Shown piece by piece: positions 25,612-37,238 of a stretch of 64,000 bases of DNA. Where the stretch lies: assembly GCF_014199525.1 (NCBI RefSeq), contig NZ_JACHNU010000005.1, forward strand, positions 124,001 through 188,000, read 5' to 3'. The notes beneath the pieces are model-generated. The model had not been told where the DNA came from. It searched no databases and saw only the letters and a list, made by a program, of their open reading frames with translations. Source of the DNA: Conexibacter arvalis (GTDB lineage: Bacteria; Actinomycetota; Thermoleophilia; Solirubrobacterales; Solirubrobacteraceae). Both the position numbers and the translations under genes were made by a program. Position 1 is the first letter of the stretch; each line of letters starts with the position of its first letter.

Positions 25612-26565
25612 TCAGCGCGGCCGCGCGCCGGAGCCGACGACGTCGACGCCGGCCAGCCCGCGGACGGTCCGCTGGATCAGCTTGCGCAGCGTCGGGCTCG
25701 CTACGCGCGCGAAGGTCGTCGGGTTGCGGCTGCAGCCCGAGCGCTTCCACGTCGACTTGGCGTAGTTGGTGATGCCGACGAGGCGGAAGGCGGGGCCGCC
25801 CGCGGTGCGGACCGGCACCGCCCAGCCGCTGCCGCTGTCGCCGCGGCAGGTGCCGCGGCCGCGCGGCGTGCCGGAGGCGCAGACCTTGATCGCGCCGAGC
25901 CAGGTCGCCGTGCGACGGGCGCAGGCGGCGTCGCCGAGCCGCCGCATCGAGACCGACAGCAGGCGGTCGGACGGTCTCGCCCGCCGCGGCTCGAAGTAGC
26001 CCCAGCTGGCGACGACCCCGGTCCGGCCCGGTCGCCACGTCGCCGCCTCGCGCGGCCCGGCGAGCTTGATCGGCACGGCGGCGGCCGGCGCCGCGAGCCG
26101 CAGCAGCGCGACGTCGTAGTGCGCGCGTCTGCGGTCGAACAGCGGCCTGCCGCCGCGCGTGACGAAGGCGAGCCGTCCGCCGCGGCGGACGAGGTAGTGG
26201 ACCGACAGGACGCCGATCGCCTGCCCCTCGGCGCTCGACAGCGTCCCGCGGCCGACGATCGCCTCGATCCGCGCCCCCTGCGCGAAGCCGAGCCGTCTGA
26301 ACGGCGTGCGGTGGACGCAGTGGGCGGCGGTGAGGACGACGGTCGGCGCGATCAGCGTGCCGCCGCACAGGTAGCGCTGCCGGCCGTCGCCGCCGTAGCG
26401 CGCGCCGTTGTACGCGAGCGCGACGCTCCACGACGCCTTCTCGATCGCGATCGCTCTGCCGCCGAGGACGGCGGGGGCGGGGGCGGGGGCGAGCAGCAGG
26501 GCGATGGCGGCGAGCGCCGCGGCGGCCGCGCAGCGCAGCGCGGCGGGGATCTCAGTCCAGGTCAC
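25612..26565 (-). CDS. Secreted trypsin-like serine protease (S1 family)
   Basis: This 317-residue enzyme has an N-terminal Ala/Leu-rich signal sequence. The complete triad is His82 (LTAAHC), Asp151 (YDVALL) and Ser244 (CRGDSGSG). It begins with a short pro-segment and the usual GGR-x-I entry. The GTG at 26565 is chosen because TACCGT (26573-26578, complement) ends 7 nt before it; an in-frame GTG 9 nt upstream overlaps the box. It lies just upstream of the secreted repeat protein on the same strand, so the two may be co-regulated. Substrate unknown. Confidence 0.84.
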   Translation of the reverse strand: MTWTEIPAALRCAAAAALAAIALLLAPAPAPAVLGGRAIAIEKASWSVALAYNGARYGGDGRQRYLCGGTLIAPTVVLTAAHCVHRTPFRRLGFAQGARIEAIVGRGTLSSAEGQAIGVLSVHYLVRRGGRLAFVTRGGRPLFDRRRAHYDVALLRLAAPAAAVPIKLAGPREAATWRPGRTGVVASWGYFEPRRARPSDRLLSVSMRRLGDAACARRTATWLGAIKVCASGTPRGRGTCRGDSGSGWAVPVRTAGGPAFRLVGITNYAKSTWKRSGCSRNPTTFARVASPTLRKLIQRTVRGLAGVDVVGSGARPR

Positions 26566-26572
26566 CGCGGGC

Positions 26573-26578
26573 ACGGTA
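26573..26578 (-). promoter_or_regulatory. -10 box TACCGT of the protease gene
   Basis: The box reads TACCGT on the minus strand and ends 7 nt before the GTG at 26565, the typical leaderless spacing. Confidence 0.5.
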
Positions 26579-26662
26579 ACGATCGTTCACGCCCGGAGGC
26601 ACGCCGAGGCGCCAGCAGGTCGGCGCTCGGACACCTGCCGCGACCGCTAGTTTCAAACGCCC

Positions 26663-26992
26663 ATGGAAGAAGAGCTGCCCACCTTCTCCTACGTGATCGA
26701 ACCGCTGCCGCCGAGCCAGCTCGGCCGCCGCTGGCGCTGGCAGCTCTACCGCGGCGAGCGCCTCCTCGCCGCCGGCTGGCACTACGGCCAGCGCCAGGCG
26801 CTCGGCGCGCTGCGCACCGCGACCTCCCGCGCGCTGCACGAGCTCGCGGGCATCGTCGCGCTGCGCCCGGAGCGCGCGACGACCGAGGGCCGCTTCGCCG
26901 CCGGCCTCACCGTCCAGCTCACCTGCGGCGAGCTGCGCTGCATCCTCGCGCCCCGCCTGGAGCCGACGGCCGCCGCCGCGCGCTCGGCGTGA
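26663..26992 (+). CDS. Hypothetical protein, 109 residues
   Basis: No family is recognised. The protein is soluble and Arg/Leu-rich. It opens [17 protein letters not shown] and has the aromatic segment [14 protein letters not shown], then two predicted helices. TAGTTT (26648-26653) lies 9 nt before the ATG with no ribosome site, so the transcript is close to leaderless. It is divergent from the protease and convergent with the UvrA-like gene. Codon composition matches neighbouring real genes. Confidence 0.6.
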   Translation: MEEELPTFSYVIEPLPPSQLGRRWRWQLYRGERLLAAGWHYGQRQALGALRTATSRALHELAGIVALRPERATTEGRFAAGLTVQLTCGELRCILAPRLEPTAAAARSA

Positions 26993-27014
26993 CGGCGCGG
27001 CAGCGGCGGTCCGG

Positions 27015-29405
<2,391 letters not shown>

Positions 29406-29420
29406 CGCGTCTCGTTCACC

Positions 29421-29831
29421 TCAGTCCTTCTGCTGGATGCGGATCATGTTGCCGGCGGGGTCGCGGACGGCGCAGTCGCGCACCCCGTACGGCTGGTCGG
29501 TCGGCTCCTGCACGATCTCGACGTCGCCGGCCTGCAGCCGCTCGAAGGTGCCGTCGAGGTCGGGGGTCGCGAGCAGCAGGGAGGCGTAGGTGCCCTTCGC
29601 CATCATCGCGGCGATCATCTGGCGCTCGTCGTCGGTGATGCCGGGATCGGCGCCGGGCGGGTTGAGGACGATCGACGTGCCGGGCTGGTCGACCGGGCCG
29701 ACCGTGATCCAGCGCATGCCCTCATAGCCGACGTCGTTGCGGACCTCGAAGCCGAGCAGGTCGCGGTAGAAGGCGAGCGACGCCTCCGCGTCGTTGTGCG
29801 GGAGGAAGCTCGCGTGAATGGTGATGTCCAT
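29421..29831 (-). CDS. VOC (glyoxalase/bleomycin resistance) family protein
   Basis: This 136-residue protein has the two-module VOC fold. The start MDITIHASFLPHNDAEASLAFYRDLLG and the end VRDPAGNMIRIQQKD are typical. ATG at 29831 is favoured over GTG 29840 because TAGCGT (29839-29844, complement) ends 7 nt before it. It lies 15 bp upstream of the UvrA-like gene. AraC-VOC-UvrA-like groupings occur in actinobacteria and suggest drug binding and removal, as inference. Confidence 0.82.
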   Translation of the reverse strand: MDITIHASFLPHNDAEASLAFYRDLLGFEVRNDVGYEGMRWITVGPVDQPGTSIVLNPPGADPGITDDERQMIAAMMAKGTYASLLLATPDLDGTFERLQAGDVEIVQEPTDQPYGVRDCAVRDPAGNMIRIQQKD

Positions 29832-29841
29832 GGCGGTCACG

Positions 29842-30281
<440 letters not shown>

Positions 30282-30285
<4 letters not shown>

Positions 30286-31376
30286 CTGCGAGATCGTGGC
30301 AGATACGGCCTCAGCCGGTGGCGCGGGAGCGGCTGCTGGACGGCCGGGCGGTCGAACTCGTCGTCGATCGGGCCGACGATCTGCTCCAGCACGTCCTCGA
30401 GCGCGACGAGCCCGGCCGGGACGCCGTCGTCGCGCTCGACGACGGCCACCTGGGCCCGGTGCGCGCGCAGGCGGTCGAGCACGTCGTCGAGCAGCGTCGC
30501 GGCCGGCACGCGCTCGACCGGGCGCGACAGCGCGGCCGGCGGGCGGTCGCGGCGCTCGGCCAGCAGCAGGTCCTTCGCGTGCAGGATCCCGACGACCCGT
30601 TCGCGCCCGCCCGCGCGCGTGCAGACGGGGAGGCGCGTGCGGCCGCAGTCGCGGATCGCGCCGATCGCCTCCTCCCAGGTCGCGTCGGAGGCGACGCGGT
30701 GCACCTCCCGCCACGGGACCATCGCCTCGTCCGCGCGGATGTCGCCGAACGTGAAGACGTTGTCGGTGAACTGCTGCTCCTCGGGGGCGATCATGCCCTC
30801 CCGGCCGCTCTCGGCGACGAGCGCGCGCAGCTCGGTCTCGCTGTGCGGCGAGTGGCCGGCCTCCCGCGCGGGCGGGATGCCGAACGGCCGCAGCAGCAGG
30901 TTGCCGAGGCCGTTGAGGAGGTCGACGAGCGGGCGCGTGACCGCGTAGAAGGCGCGCATCGGCGGCGCGACGAGCAGCACGATCCGCTCGGTGCGCGCGA
31001 TCGCGACGCTCTTGGGGGAGAGCTCGCCGACGACCACGTGCAGCATGGTGATCAGCAGGAAGGCCAGCCCCGCGGAGAGGCCGATCCCGCCGAGGCGCGC
31101 GTGGTCGCCGAGCAGCGGCGCGAGCAGCCGCTCGAAGGCGCGCTCGCCGAGCGCGCCGAGCCCGAGCGAGGCGACCGTGATGCCGAGCTGGCAGGCTGCG
31201 AGGTAGGCGTCGATCCGCTCGACCGCGTGCCGCACCGACCGCGCGCCGGGGCGCCCGCTGCGCTCGAGCTCGTCGACGCGTGTCGGGCGCAGGCGCGTCA
31301 GCGAGAACTCCGCGGCGACGAAGAACCCGTTGGCGAGGAGCAGCAGCAGCGCGAGGACGAGCTGGACGGCGGGCAT
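30282..31376 (-). CDS. CNNM/CorC family membrane protein with CBS domains
   Basis: This 364-residue protein has an N-terminal DUF21 membrane domain (about 1-160, with LANGFFVAAEFSLTRLRPTR and LGITVASLGLGALGE, both hallmarks). A linker with EEQQFTDNVFTFGDIRADEAMVPW leads into a CBS pair (about 215-330). Family members are ion (Mg2+/Co2+) exporters or regulators, often labelled hemolysins. No C-terminal CorC-HlyC domain is present, which shortens it. The gene ends in overlap with the AraC start. A TAGCTC box lies 14 nt before the ATG. Confidence 0.83.
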
Positions 31377-31442
31377 CGGCGGTCACGTGCGAGCTACCCG
31401 CAACGGCGCGCCGGCTGACGCCGACCGGGCCGATCGGCCCCC

Positions 31443-31895
31443 TCACCTCGCGAGCAGTGCGGAGACGGTGAAGCAGGTGGTCGACGCGGCGGTTATCAGC
31501 GTCGGCCCGTAGAACCAGAATCGCAGCGAGATCGCCAGATAGACGGCGGGGAAGGCGATCGTGAGCGGGCGCAGGCCGCCGACCTCGCCGATCAGGGCGA
31601 AGTCGTGGGTGGCGAGCATGAGGCAGAGCAGCCCGAACGTGAACGCGCCGATGCCGTGGCTGAGATGGATGCCGAGCCACATCCGCCACATCGACGGCTT
31701 CGCGCCGCCCACACCGAACATCCGCACCAAGCGGACGCCGGAGCCCTCCATCGCGCGGACGACGGAGCGGTCGGCGGGGGCGAAGAAGGTCAGGCGGACC
31801 GTGTCGAGCAGCGTCGCGAGCGCGTGTCCGCCGCCGGCCGCCATCAACGGGATCGTCCCCGCGACGAACCACGCCTGGGCGGCGCCCGCGCTCAC
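31443..31895 (-). CDS. Conserved-looking membrane protein, 150 residues
   Basis: No named family is certain. Four hydrophobic segments are visible: about 8-28, 70-92 (WLGIHLSHGIGAFTFGLLCLML), 100-120 and 122-145. That pattern suits a small four-pass membrane protein; the LSHGIGAF segment resembles LIC_13387-type proteins. The start is GTG, which overlaps the stop of a 16-codon upstream frame (31942-31892) that has its own -10 box. It is divergent from the thioesterase gene. Confidence 0.68.
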   Translation of the reverse strand: MSAGAAQAWFVAGTIPLMAAGGGHALATLLDTVRLTFFAPADRSVVRAMEGSGVRLVRMFGVGGAKPSMWRMWLGIHLSHGIGAFTFGLLCLMLATHDFALIGEVGGLRPLTIAFPAVYLAISLRFWFYGPTLITAASTTCFTVSALLAR

Positions 31896-31942
31896 GGACG
31901 GCGCCTGACGTCGCGCATCAAACCGGAACGGGGATCGTTCAT
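31892..31942 (-). other. Possible 16-residue leader peptide ahead of the membrane protein
   Basis: TATAGT (31949-31954, complement) ends 6 nt before an ATG at 31942 that encodes MNDPRSGLMRDVRRRP. The TGA overlaps the GTG of the membrane protein (GTGA). If transcription starts where the box predicts, this frame is translated first and couples to the next gene. It may equally be an untranslated leader. Confidence 0.4.
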
Positions 31943-32004
31943 CGCTCCACTATACGGGTGTGTTCAGATGCGGTGGCGTCGCCGTCGTCGCGCATACTCG
32001 GCGC

Positions 32005-32070
32005 ATGAATCCGAACGATCCGAGTGCGCGCGCGGCGCGCGGCCGCTCCGAGGTGGCATGCGATGGCTGA
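32005..32070 (+). other. Possible 21-residue leader peptide ahead of the thioesterase
   Basis: CATACT (31993-31998) ends 6 nt before an ATG at 32005 encoding [20 protein letters not shown] plus Gly. Its stop lies 8 bp inside the thioesterase gene, in another frame. It mirrors the divergent frame at 31942. Confidence 0.35.
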
Positions 32071-32473
32071 GTTCGTCCACACGCTGCGCGTCCGCTACGC
32101 GGAGTGCGACATGCAGGGGCACGCCTTCAACGCGCAGTACTTCACCTGGCTCGACATCGCGCATACGGAGCTGTGGCGCGCGACCGTCGGGCCGTATCAG
32201 GAGCTGGTCGCGGCGGGCTTCGAGATCGTCGTCGCGGAGGCGTCGGCGCGCTTCCGCAGCCCCGCTCGCTTCGACGACGAGATCGACATCGCGGTCGCGG
32301 TCGAGGCGCTGAGCAGATCGTCGATGACGACCGGTCACACGATCCGGCGCGGCGGCGACCTGCTCGCCGAGTGCTCGCTGCGGCACGTCTGCGTCGACGC
32401 GCGGGAGCTGCGCAAGACGCCGTGGCCGGACGCGGTGCGCAGCGCCTTCGAGCCGCTGCTCGCCGCCGGGTAG
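32063..32473 (+). CDS. Acyl-CoA thioesterase (4-hydroxybenzoyl-CoA thioesterase-like hotdog)
   Basis: This 136-residue hotdog protein hydrolyses acyl-CoA thioesters in the cytoplasm. The motif VRYAECDMQGHAFNAQYFTWLD (about residues 9-30) contains the 4HBT signature with the catalytic Asp in the ECDMQGH stretch. ATG at 32063 follows GAGGTGG. It is divergent from the membrane protein. Such genes are common near beta-oxidation loci, and it precedes the LivK operon by 120 bp, but a separate promoter for that operon is likely. Confidence 0.83.
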   Translation: MAEFVHTLRVRYAECDMQGHAFNAQYFTWLDIAHTELWRATVGPYQELVAAGFEIVVAEASARFRSPARFDDEIDIAVAVEALSRSSMTTGHTIRRGGDLLAECSLRHVCVDARELRKTPWPDAVRSAFEPLLAAG

Positions 32474-32511
32474 CCGGGCGCCTCCGCCCGTCCATCCGTC
32501 AGTCCCGAACA

Positions 32512-32574
32512 CCGGTTGGGGTGAGCCCGGCCGGTTGGGATCGTCGCCGCGGCACTGGGTTCGACCCCAATCGG
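32512..32574. promoter_or_regulatory. Repeated CCGGTTGGG motifs upstream of the LivK operon
   Basis: CCGGTTGGG occurs at 32512-32520 and 32531-32539, exactly 19 bp apart. A related inverted copy (CCCCAATCGG) is at 32565-32574. The repeats lie just upstream of the LivK gene and may be regulator sites. Confidence 0.45.
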
Positions 32575-32593
32575 CGACGGAGGAGTGACAGTG

Positions 32594-33820
32594 ATGGAGT
32601 CAAGAGTGCTCGCGCGACGGACGCGCGGCGTCATCGCGGCGCTGGCGACCGGTGCGCTGCTCGTCACCGCGGGCTGCGGGTCGAGCGACGGCGGCGCTGA
32701 GACCGGCGGCTCGGCGAGCGAGAAGGGCGAGATAGTGCTCGGCGCGACCGGTCCGCTGACCGGGCCGGCGGCGTCGCTCGGCGAGCTCTACAAGGGCATG
32801 CAGGCCAAGTTCGACGAGATCAACAGAGCCGGCGGCATCGACGGCAACACGATCAAGCTGGCGATCAAGGACGACCAGCTCAACCCGGCGACGACGCCGG
32901 GCGTCGCGCGGCAGCTGGTCGAGGGCGACGACATCTCGATGATGTGCGGCACCGCGGGCTCGCCGACGACCGTCTCGATCATGCCGTACCTGAAGGCGCG
33001 CAACATCGCGCTCGTCGCCGCCGCGGGCTCCTCGGAGCTGACCGACGACAACGCCTACCTGCCGCTGCCGACCTATCCGTCGCTGGCCGCCGGCGTCACC
33101 AAGCACGGCGTCGAGGAGATGGGCAAGAGAAGCGTCGCGATCGCCTACACCGACGACGCCGTCGGCAACCCGACGCTCGCCGGCGCGACGTGGCAGCTCG
33201 AGCAGATGGGGATCGAGCCGGTCGCCACCGTCAAGTTCAACGGCGTGGCGCCCGACCAGAGCGCGACCGTCGCGAAGCTCAAGAGCTCCGGCGCCGACTT
33301 CGTCGTGATCAACAACACGGCGCCGATCGTCGCCGGCATCATCCGCGCCGCGGCGAAGATCGGCTACAAGCCGCAGTGGGGCGTCCTGTGGCCGGCGCTC
33401 AACCGCAACCTGGTCGAGCTCAGCGGCGGGACGATCGACGACAACGTGATCTTCGCCTCGCCCTTCCTGCTCGGCGACGACGACAGGGCGAGCGGCTTCC
33501 GCGAGGCGCTGAAGGCCTCCAGCCCCAACGCCGACGCGACCGACAGCATCGTGATGCTCGGCTGGGTCACCGCGACGGCCTGCGCCGAGGTGATCGAGCG
33601 CGCGGTCGAGGCGGCCGGCGGCGGCAAGCCCTCGCGCGAGCAGATCGTCGAGGCGATGCCGGGCCTGACGTACTCCGACGACTACATCTCCAACCTCAGA
33701 TGGACCGAGGAGAACCACACGGTCAGAGGCGAGGCGCTGATCGTCGGCATCGAGGGCGGCAGATTCAAGGCGCTGACCGACTTCCAGCCGCTGCCGGACG
33801 CCCCCGAGCACGAGGGCTGA
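32594..33820 (+). CDS. Branched-chain amino acid-type ABC substrate-binding lipoprotein (LivK-like)
   Basis: This 408-residue receptor has a lipoprotein signal ending LLVTAGC (Cys28) and a Ser/Gly tether. The Peripla_BP_6 fold follows (EIVLGATGPLTGPAASLGELYKGMQAKFDEINRAGGIDG). GGAGGAG (32579-32585) is 8 nt before the ATG, which is preferred over the upstream in-frame GTGs. It heads a complete LivKHMGF importer. In soil actinobacteria this class often carries aromatic or other carboxylic acids rather than amino acids, which suits the catabolic genes downstream (inference). Confidence 0.86.
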   Translation: MESRVLARRTRGVIAALATGALLVTAGCGSSDGGAETGGSASEKGEIVLGATGPLTGPAASLGELYKGMQAKFDEINRAGGIDGNTIKLAIKDDQLNPATTPGVARQLVEGDDISMMCGTAGSPTTVSIMPYLKARNIALVAAAGSSELTDDNAYLPLPTYPSLAAGVTKHGVEEMGKRSVAIAYTDDAVGNPTLAGATWQLEQMGIEPVATVKFNGVAPDQSATVAKLKSSGADFVVINNTAPIVAGIIRAAAKIGYKPQWGVLWPALNRNLVELSGGTIDDNVIFASPFLLGDDDRASGFREALKASSPNADATDSIVMLGWVTATACAEVIERAVEAAGGGKPSREQIVEAMPGLTYSDDYISNLRWTEENHTVRGEALIVGIEGGRFKALTDFQPLPDAPEHEG

Positions 33821-33844
33821 GCGCCGCCTGACAGGGAGCAGATC

Positions 33845-34717
33845 ATGGACCTCTTCGAAACGAGCCTGATCTCAGGCGTCGTCAGCGGGCTGCTCTACGC
33901 GCTCGCCGGCGTCGGCCTGGTGGTCATCTACCGGGTCTCCGGCTACGTCAGCTTCGCCCAGGGCGACATCGCCGCGGTCGCGCTCTACCTCGGCTTCTGG
34001 CTCCATCAGGGCGGCGTCCCGTACCTGCTCGTCGCGGTCGCGGTGGTGGTGGCGGGCGCGGCGCTCGGCGGCCTGATCGGCCGCTTCGTCGTCGTCCCGA
34101 TGGAGCGGTTCGGGATCCTCGCGGCGGCGATGGCGACGATCGCCGTCGGAATCACGATCCAGGGCCTCGAGAACGCCTTCATCGGCGGCGAGGCCCGTCC
34201 CTTCCCGTCCGCGGGCGAGGGCGCGGCGCTGACGATCGGCTCGGTCACGCTGACATGGGCCGACGTGATCTCGTTCGTCGTCTGCGGCGCGATCGTCGCG
34301 GTGCTCGCCGCCGGCTTCAAGCGCACGCGCGTCGGGATCGCGATGCGCGCGGTCCACGACAACCCGAGCGCCGCCGAGCTGCTCGGCGTCGCGTCGATCT
34401 CGCTGAAGCGGATGAGCTGGATCGTCTCCGGCGCGCTCGCCGGCGTGACCGGCCTCTTCATCGCGCCGATCTACTCGCTGACGCCGACGAGCGTCAACGC
34501 GATTGTCGTCTTCGGCTTCGCGGCGATCGTCGTCGGCGGCTTCGACTCGATCGCGGGCGCCGTCGTCGCCGGCATCGCGATCGGCATCGCGACCAACCTG
34601 ACGGCCGCCTACATCAGCACCGACCTCGTGACGCTGTCGCTGTTCCTGATGCTCGTCACCGTCCTGCTGGTGCGCCCGCAGGGGCTGTTCGGCCGACGAC
34701 CGATGGCACGGGTGTAG
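33845..34717 (+). CDS. Branched-chain amino acid-type ABC permease LivH-like
   Basis: This 290-residue membrane protein has about eight hydrophobic segments. The start LISGVVSGLLYALAGVGLVVIYRVSGYVSFAQGDIA is the LivH hallmark, where substrate-pathway helices meet the F-A-QG motif. GGGAGCAG precedes the ATG. It sits second in the Liv operon, directly after the receptor. Confidence 0.87.
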   Translation: MDLFETSLISGVVSGLLYALAGVGLVVIYRVSGYVSFAQGDIAAVALYLGFWLHQGGVPYLLVAVAVVVAGAALGGLIGRFVVVPMERFGILAAAMATIAVGITIQGLENAFIGGEARPFPSAGEGAALTIGSVTLTWADVISFVVCGAIVAVLAAGFKRTRVGIAMRAVHDNPSAAELLGVASISLKRMSWIVSGALAGVTGLFIAPIYSLTPTSVNAIVVFGFAAIVVGGFDSIAGAVVAGIAIGIATNLTAAYISTDLVTLSLFLMLVTVLLVRPQGLFGRRPMARV

Positions 34718-34726
34718 GAGGAGCAG

Positions 34727-35773
34727 ATGAGCACGACGAACGCCGCCGCGACGTCCCCCAACGGACGCGCGCCGCAGATGGCGCGGATCGCGGCCTCCGT
34801 GCGGACCGGCCGAGGAGCGCTGCTCCCCGGCCGCCTGCTGCTGCTCGCCGTCGTCGCCGCGGTCGTGCTGCTCGCCGGCATGACCGGCGACAGCCCGCTG
34901 ACGTACTCGCTGGTGATCGGGACGATCTACGGGATCGCGATCCTCGGCAACAACGCGATCACCGCGACGCTCGGCGAGATCAACCTGAGCGCCGGCGCCT
35001 TCATGGCGATCGGCGCCTACACCGCCGCGTACACGCTGAGAGAGGGGTGGGCGCTGCCCGCCGTCGTGCTCGCGGTCGTCGTCGTGAGCATCGTGCTCGG
35101 CGCGCTGATCGCGATCCCGACCGTGCGGCTGACCGGCCTCTTCACGGCGCTGGCGACCTTCGCGCTCGCCTACGCGATCCCCGACCTCACGATCGCGCTG
35201 TCGAGCATCACCGGCGGCGACGCCGGGACCGCGATCACCCCGCCGATCGTCGGCGGCACGCTGATCGACGGCTCCTCGACGACGCTGCTCGCGATCGTGG
35301 TGATCCTCTTCGTCGCGCTCGCCGCCGTGAGCCTGTGGATGTTCAGCCGCTCGGTCGGCAGCAGGCTGCTGACCGTCGGCGAGTCGCCGCACGCGGCGCG
35401 CAGCTTCGGGCTGCGCTCGACGCTGCTGAAGATCGGCGTCTGGACCTGGGCGGCGCTGCTCGGCGGCATCGCCGGGCTCTGCTACGCGCTCGCGGTCGGC
35501 TTCCTCAACCCGACCGTGTTCACGCTCTTCCTGTCGATCTCGCTGCTGGCGGGCGGCCTCGTCGGCGGCTCGCGGAGCGTCGTCGGCGCGTGGCTGGGAG
35601 GGCTGCTGGTCGGGACGCTGCCGCCGAACATCCAGTCGGTCGTGCCGGCCTCCGCGAGCGGGATCGTCTTCGGCGTCGTCCTGCTGCTCGCGCTGCTGGC
35701 GGGCAGCGGAGGCCTCGGACAGGTGCTCGAACGGTGGCTGGTCGCACCGCTGATGCGGAGGAAGGGACGATGA
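34727..35773 (+). CDS. Branched-chain amino acid-type ABC permease LivM-like
   Basis: This 348-residue protein has an approximately 40-residue polar N-terminus, then eight or so hydrophobic segments. The motif LGEINLSAGAFMAIGAYTAA matches the LivM stretch L-G-x-x-N-L-G-x-G. It follows LivH by 9 bp with GGAGGAG. Its stop overlaps the LivG start (ATGA). LivH and LivM form the heterodimeric channel. Confidence 0.87.
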   Translation: MSTTNAAATSPNGRAPQMARIAASVRTGRGALLPGRLLLLAVVAAVVLLAGMTGDSPLTYSLVIGTIYGIAILGNNAITATLGEINLSAGAFMAIGAYTAAYTLREGWALPAVVLAVVVVSIVLGALIAIPTVRLTGLFTALATFALAYAIPDLTIALSSITGGDAGTAITPPIVGGTLIDGSSTTLLAIVVILFVALAAVSLWMFSRSVGSRLLTVGESPHAARSFGLRSTLLKIGVWTWAALLGGIAGLCYALAVGFLNPTVFTLFLSISLLAGGLVGGSRSVVGAWLGGLLVGTLPPNIQSVVPASASGIVFGVVLLLALLAGSGGLGQVLERWLVAPLMRRKGR

Positions 35774-36537
35774 CGACGGAGATGCTGCGCGGAGAGGGCG
35801 TCTGCATGCGCTTCGGCGGCGTGCACGCGCTGAGAGAGGTCGACGTCGCGCTGGCGCCGGGACGGCGGCTCGGCCTGATCGGGCCCAACGGCTCCGGGAA
35901 GACGACGCTGCTGAACGTGCTGAGCGGCGTCTACCGCGCCAGCGCGGGCGCGATCCGCTTCGGGGAGCGGCCGATCGAGCGGCTGGGGCCCGGTGCGCGG
36001 GCGCGGCTCGGGATCGTCCGCACCTTCCAGCACCCACAGCTCGCCGCCAGCCTCACGATCGCGGAGAACGTCCGCCTCGGCGCGGCGCTGGGACGGCGGG
36101 TCCGCGGCTCCTCGGCGGCCGAGGAGGCCGCGCGCAGCGAGGCGGCGCTCGAGCGGTTCGGCTGCGCCGCCTATGCGGAGGGCCTGCCGGACGAGGTCCC
36201 GTACGGCGTGCGCAAGATGGCCGAGGTGGCGCGCGGCGCGGCGGCCGATCCGGCCGTGCTGCTGCTCGACGAGCCGGCGGCCGGGCTCAGCCGCGAGGAG
36301 CGCGCCGAGCTGATCGCCGCGATCGAGGCGTACTGCGGCGACCATCCGCAGGTCGCGGTCTGCCTCGTCGAGCACGACGTCCCGCTCGTCACCGCGCTCT
36401 GCCCGGAGCTGCTCGTGCTGGCTGCCGGCCAGGCGCTGGCCTCCGGGCCGGCCGAGGAGGTCGTCCGCGACGAGCAGGTCCGCGTCGCCTACCTCGGCGA
36501 GAACGTGCAGGTCGGCTCCAAGGAAGAGGTCCGCTGA
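35770..36537 (+). CDS. ABC transporter ATP-binding protein LivG-like
   Basis: This is a 255-residue ATPase with Walker A GPNGSGKTT (about 38-46), the LivG-type insert RTFQHPQLAASLTIAENV, Walker B VLLLDEPAAGLS and a His switch in CLVEHDV. The signature motif is degenerate: the usual LSGGQ position reads VPYGVRKMAEVARG, a YG-x-K/R form seen in some LivG proteins. It overlaps LivM at its start and LivF at its end (TGATG). Confidence 0.86.
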   Translation: MTTEMLRGEGVCMRFGGVHALREVDVALAPGRRLGLIGPNGSGKTTLLNVLSGVYRASAGAIRFGERPIERLGPGARARLGIVRTFQHPQLAASLTIAENVRLGAALGRRVRGSSAAEEAARSEAALERFGCAAYAEGLPDEVPYGVRKMAEVARGAAADPAVLLLDEPAAGLSREERAELIAAIEAYCGDHPQVAVCLVEHDVPLVTALCPELLVLAAGQALASGPAEEVVRDEQVRVAYLGENVQVGSKEEVR

Positions 36538-37235
36538 TGCTTCGCGCCGTCAACCTCCATGCCGGCTACCGCAGCGGCGTCCCAGTGCTGCACGGCATCG
36601 ACCTCGACGTCGGCGCCGGCGCGGCGCTCGGCGTGATCGGGCGCAACGGCGCCGGCAAGACCTGCCTGGCGCAGACGCTCACGGGCGCGCTGCGCGCGAT
36701 CGACGGCAGCGTGCTGCTCGGCGGCGACGACGTGACCGCGAAGGACAGCCGCGCGCGGGTGCGCGCCCGGCTGTCGCACGTCCCCGAGGGGCGGATGATC
36801 TTCGCCGACCTCTCCGTCCAGGAGAACCTCGAGGTCGCCGCCTACGGCGCCGGCGTCAAGCTCGGCGCGGCGGAGCTGCGCGCGGTCCAGGAGCGCTTCC
36901 CGATCCTCGAGCGCAAGGCGCACGACCGCGCCGGCTCGCTGAGCGGCGGCGAGCAGCAGTGGCTGGCGATCGGCCGGGCGCTCGTGCAGCAGCCGCGTGC
37001 GATCGTGCTCGACGAGCCGTCGCTGGGGCTCTCGCCGGTCGCGATCGACGGGCTCGCGGAGGCGCTCGTCGGCATCCGCCAGACGGGTGTCGCGCTGATC
37101 CTGATGGAGCAGAACCCGTACCTGCTGAAGGCGGTCTGCGACGAGGTGCTGCTGCTCGACCAGGGGCGCGTCACCCGCTCGCTCGACGGCGAGGCCGGCG
37201 AGCAGCTGGTCGCCGAGGCCTACTTCGGCGGCTGA
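36537..37235 (+). CDS. ABC transporter ATP-binding protein LivF-like
   Basis: This is a 232-residue ATPase with Walker A GRNGAGKT (about 38-45), the LivF hallmark HVPEGRMIFADLSVQENL, signature LSGGEQQ and Walker B AIVLDEPSLGLS. It is the last gene of the Liv operon. The two ATPases drive uptake of the compound bound by the LivK-like receptor. A 17-bp hairpin follows 4 bp after the stop. Confidence 0.87.
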   Translation: MLRAVNLHAGYRSGVPVLHGIDLDVGAGAALGVIGRNGAGKTCLAQTLTGALRAIDGSVLLGGDDVTAKDSRARVRARLSHVPEGRMIFADLSVQENLEVAAYGAGVKLGAAELRAVQERFPILERKAHDRAGSLSGGEQQWLAIGRALVQQPRAIVLDEPSLGLSPVAIDGLAEALVGIRQTGVALILMEQNPYLLKAVCDEVLLLDQGRVTRSLDGEAGEQLVAEAYFGG

Positions 37236-37238
37236 GCG

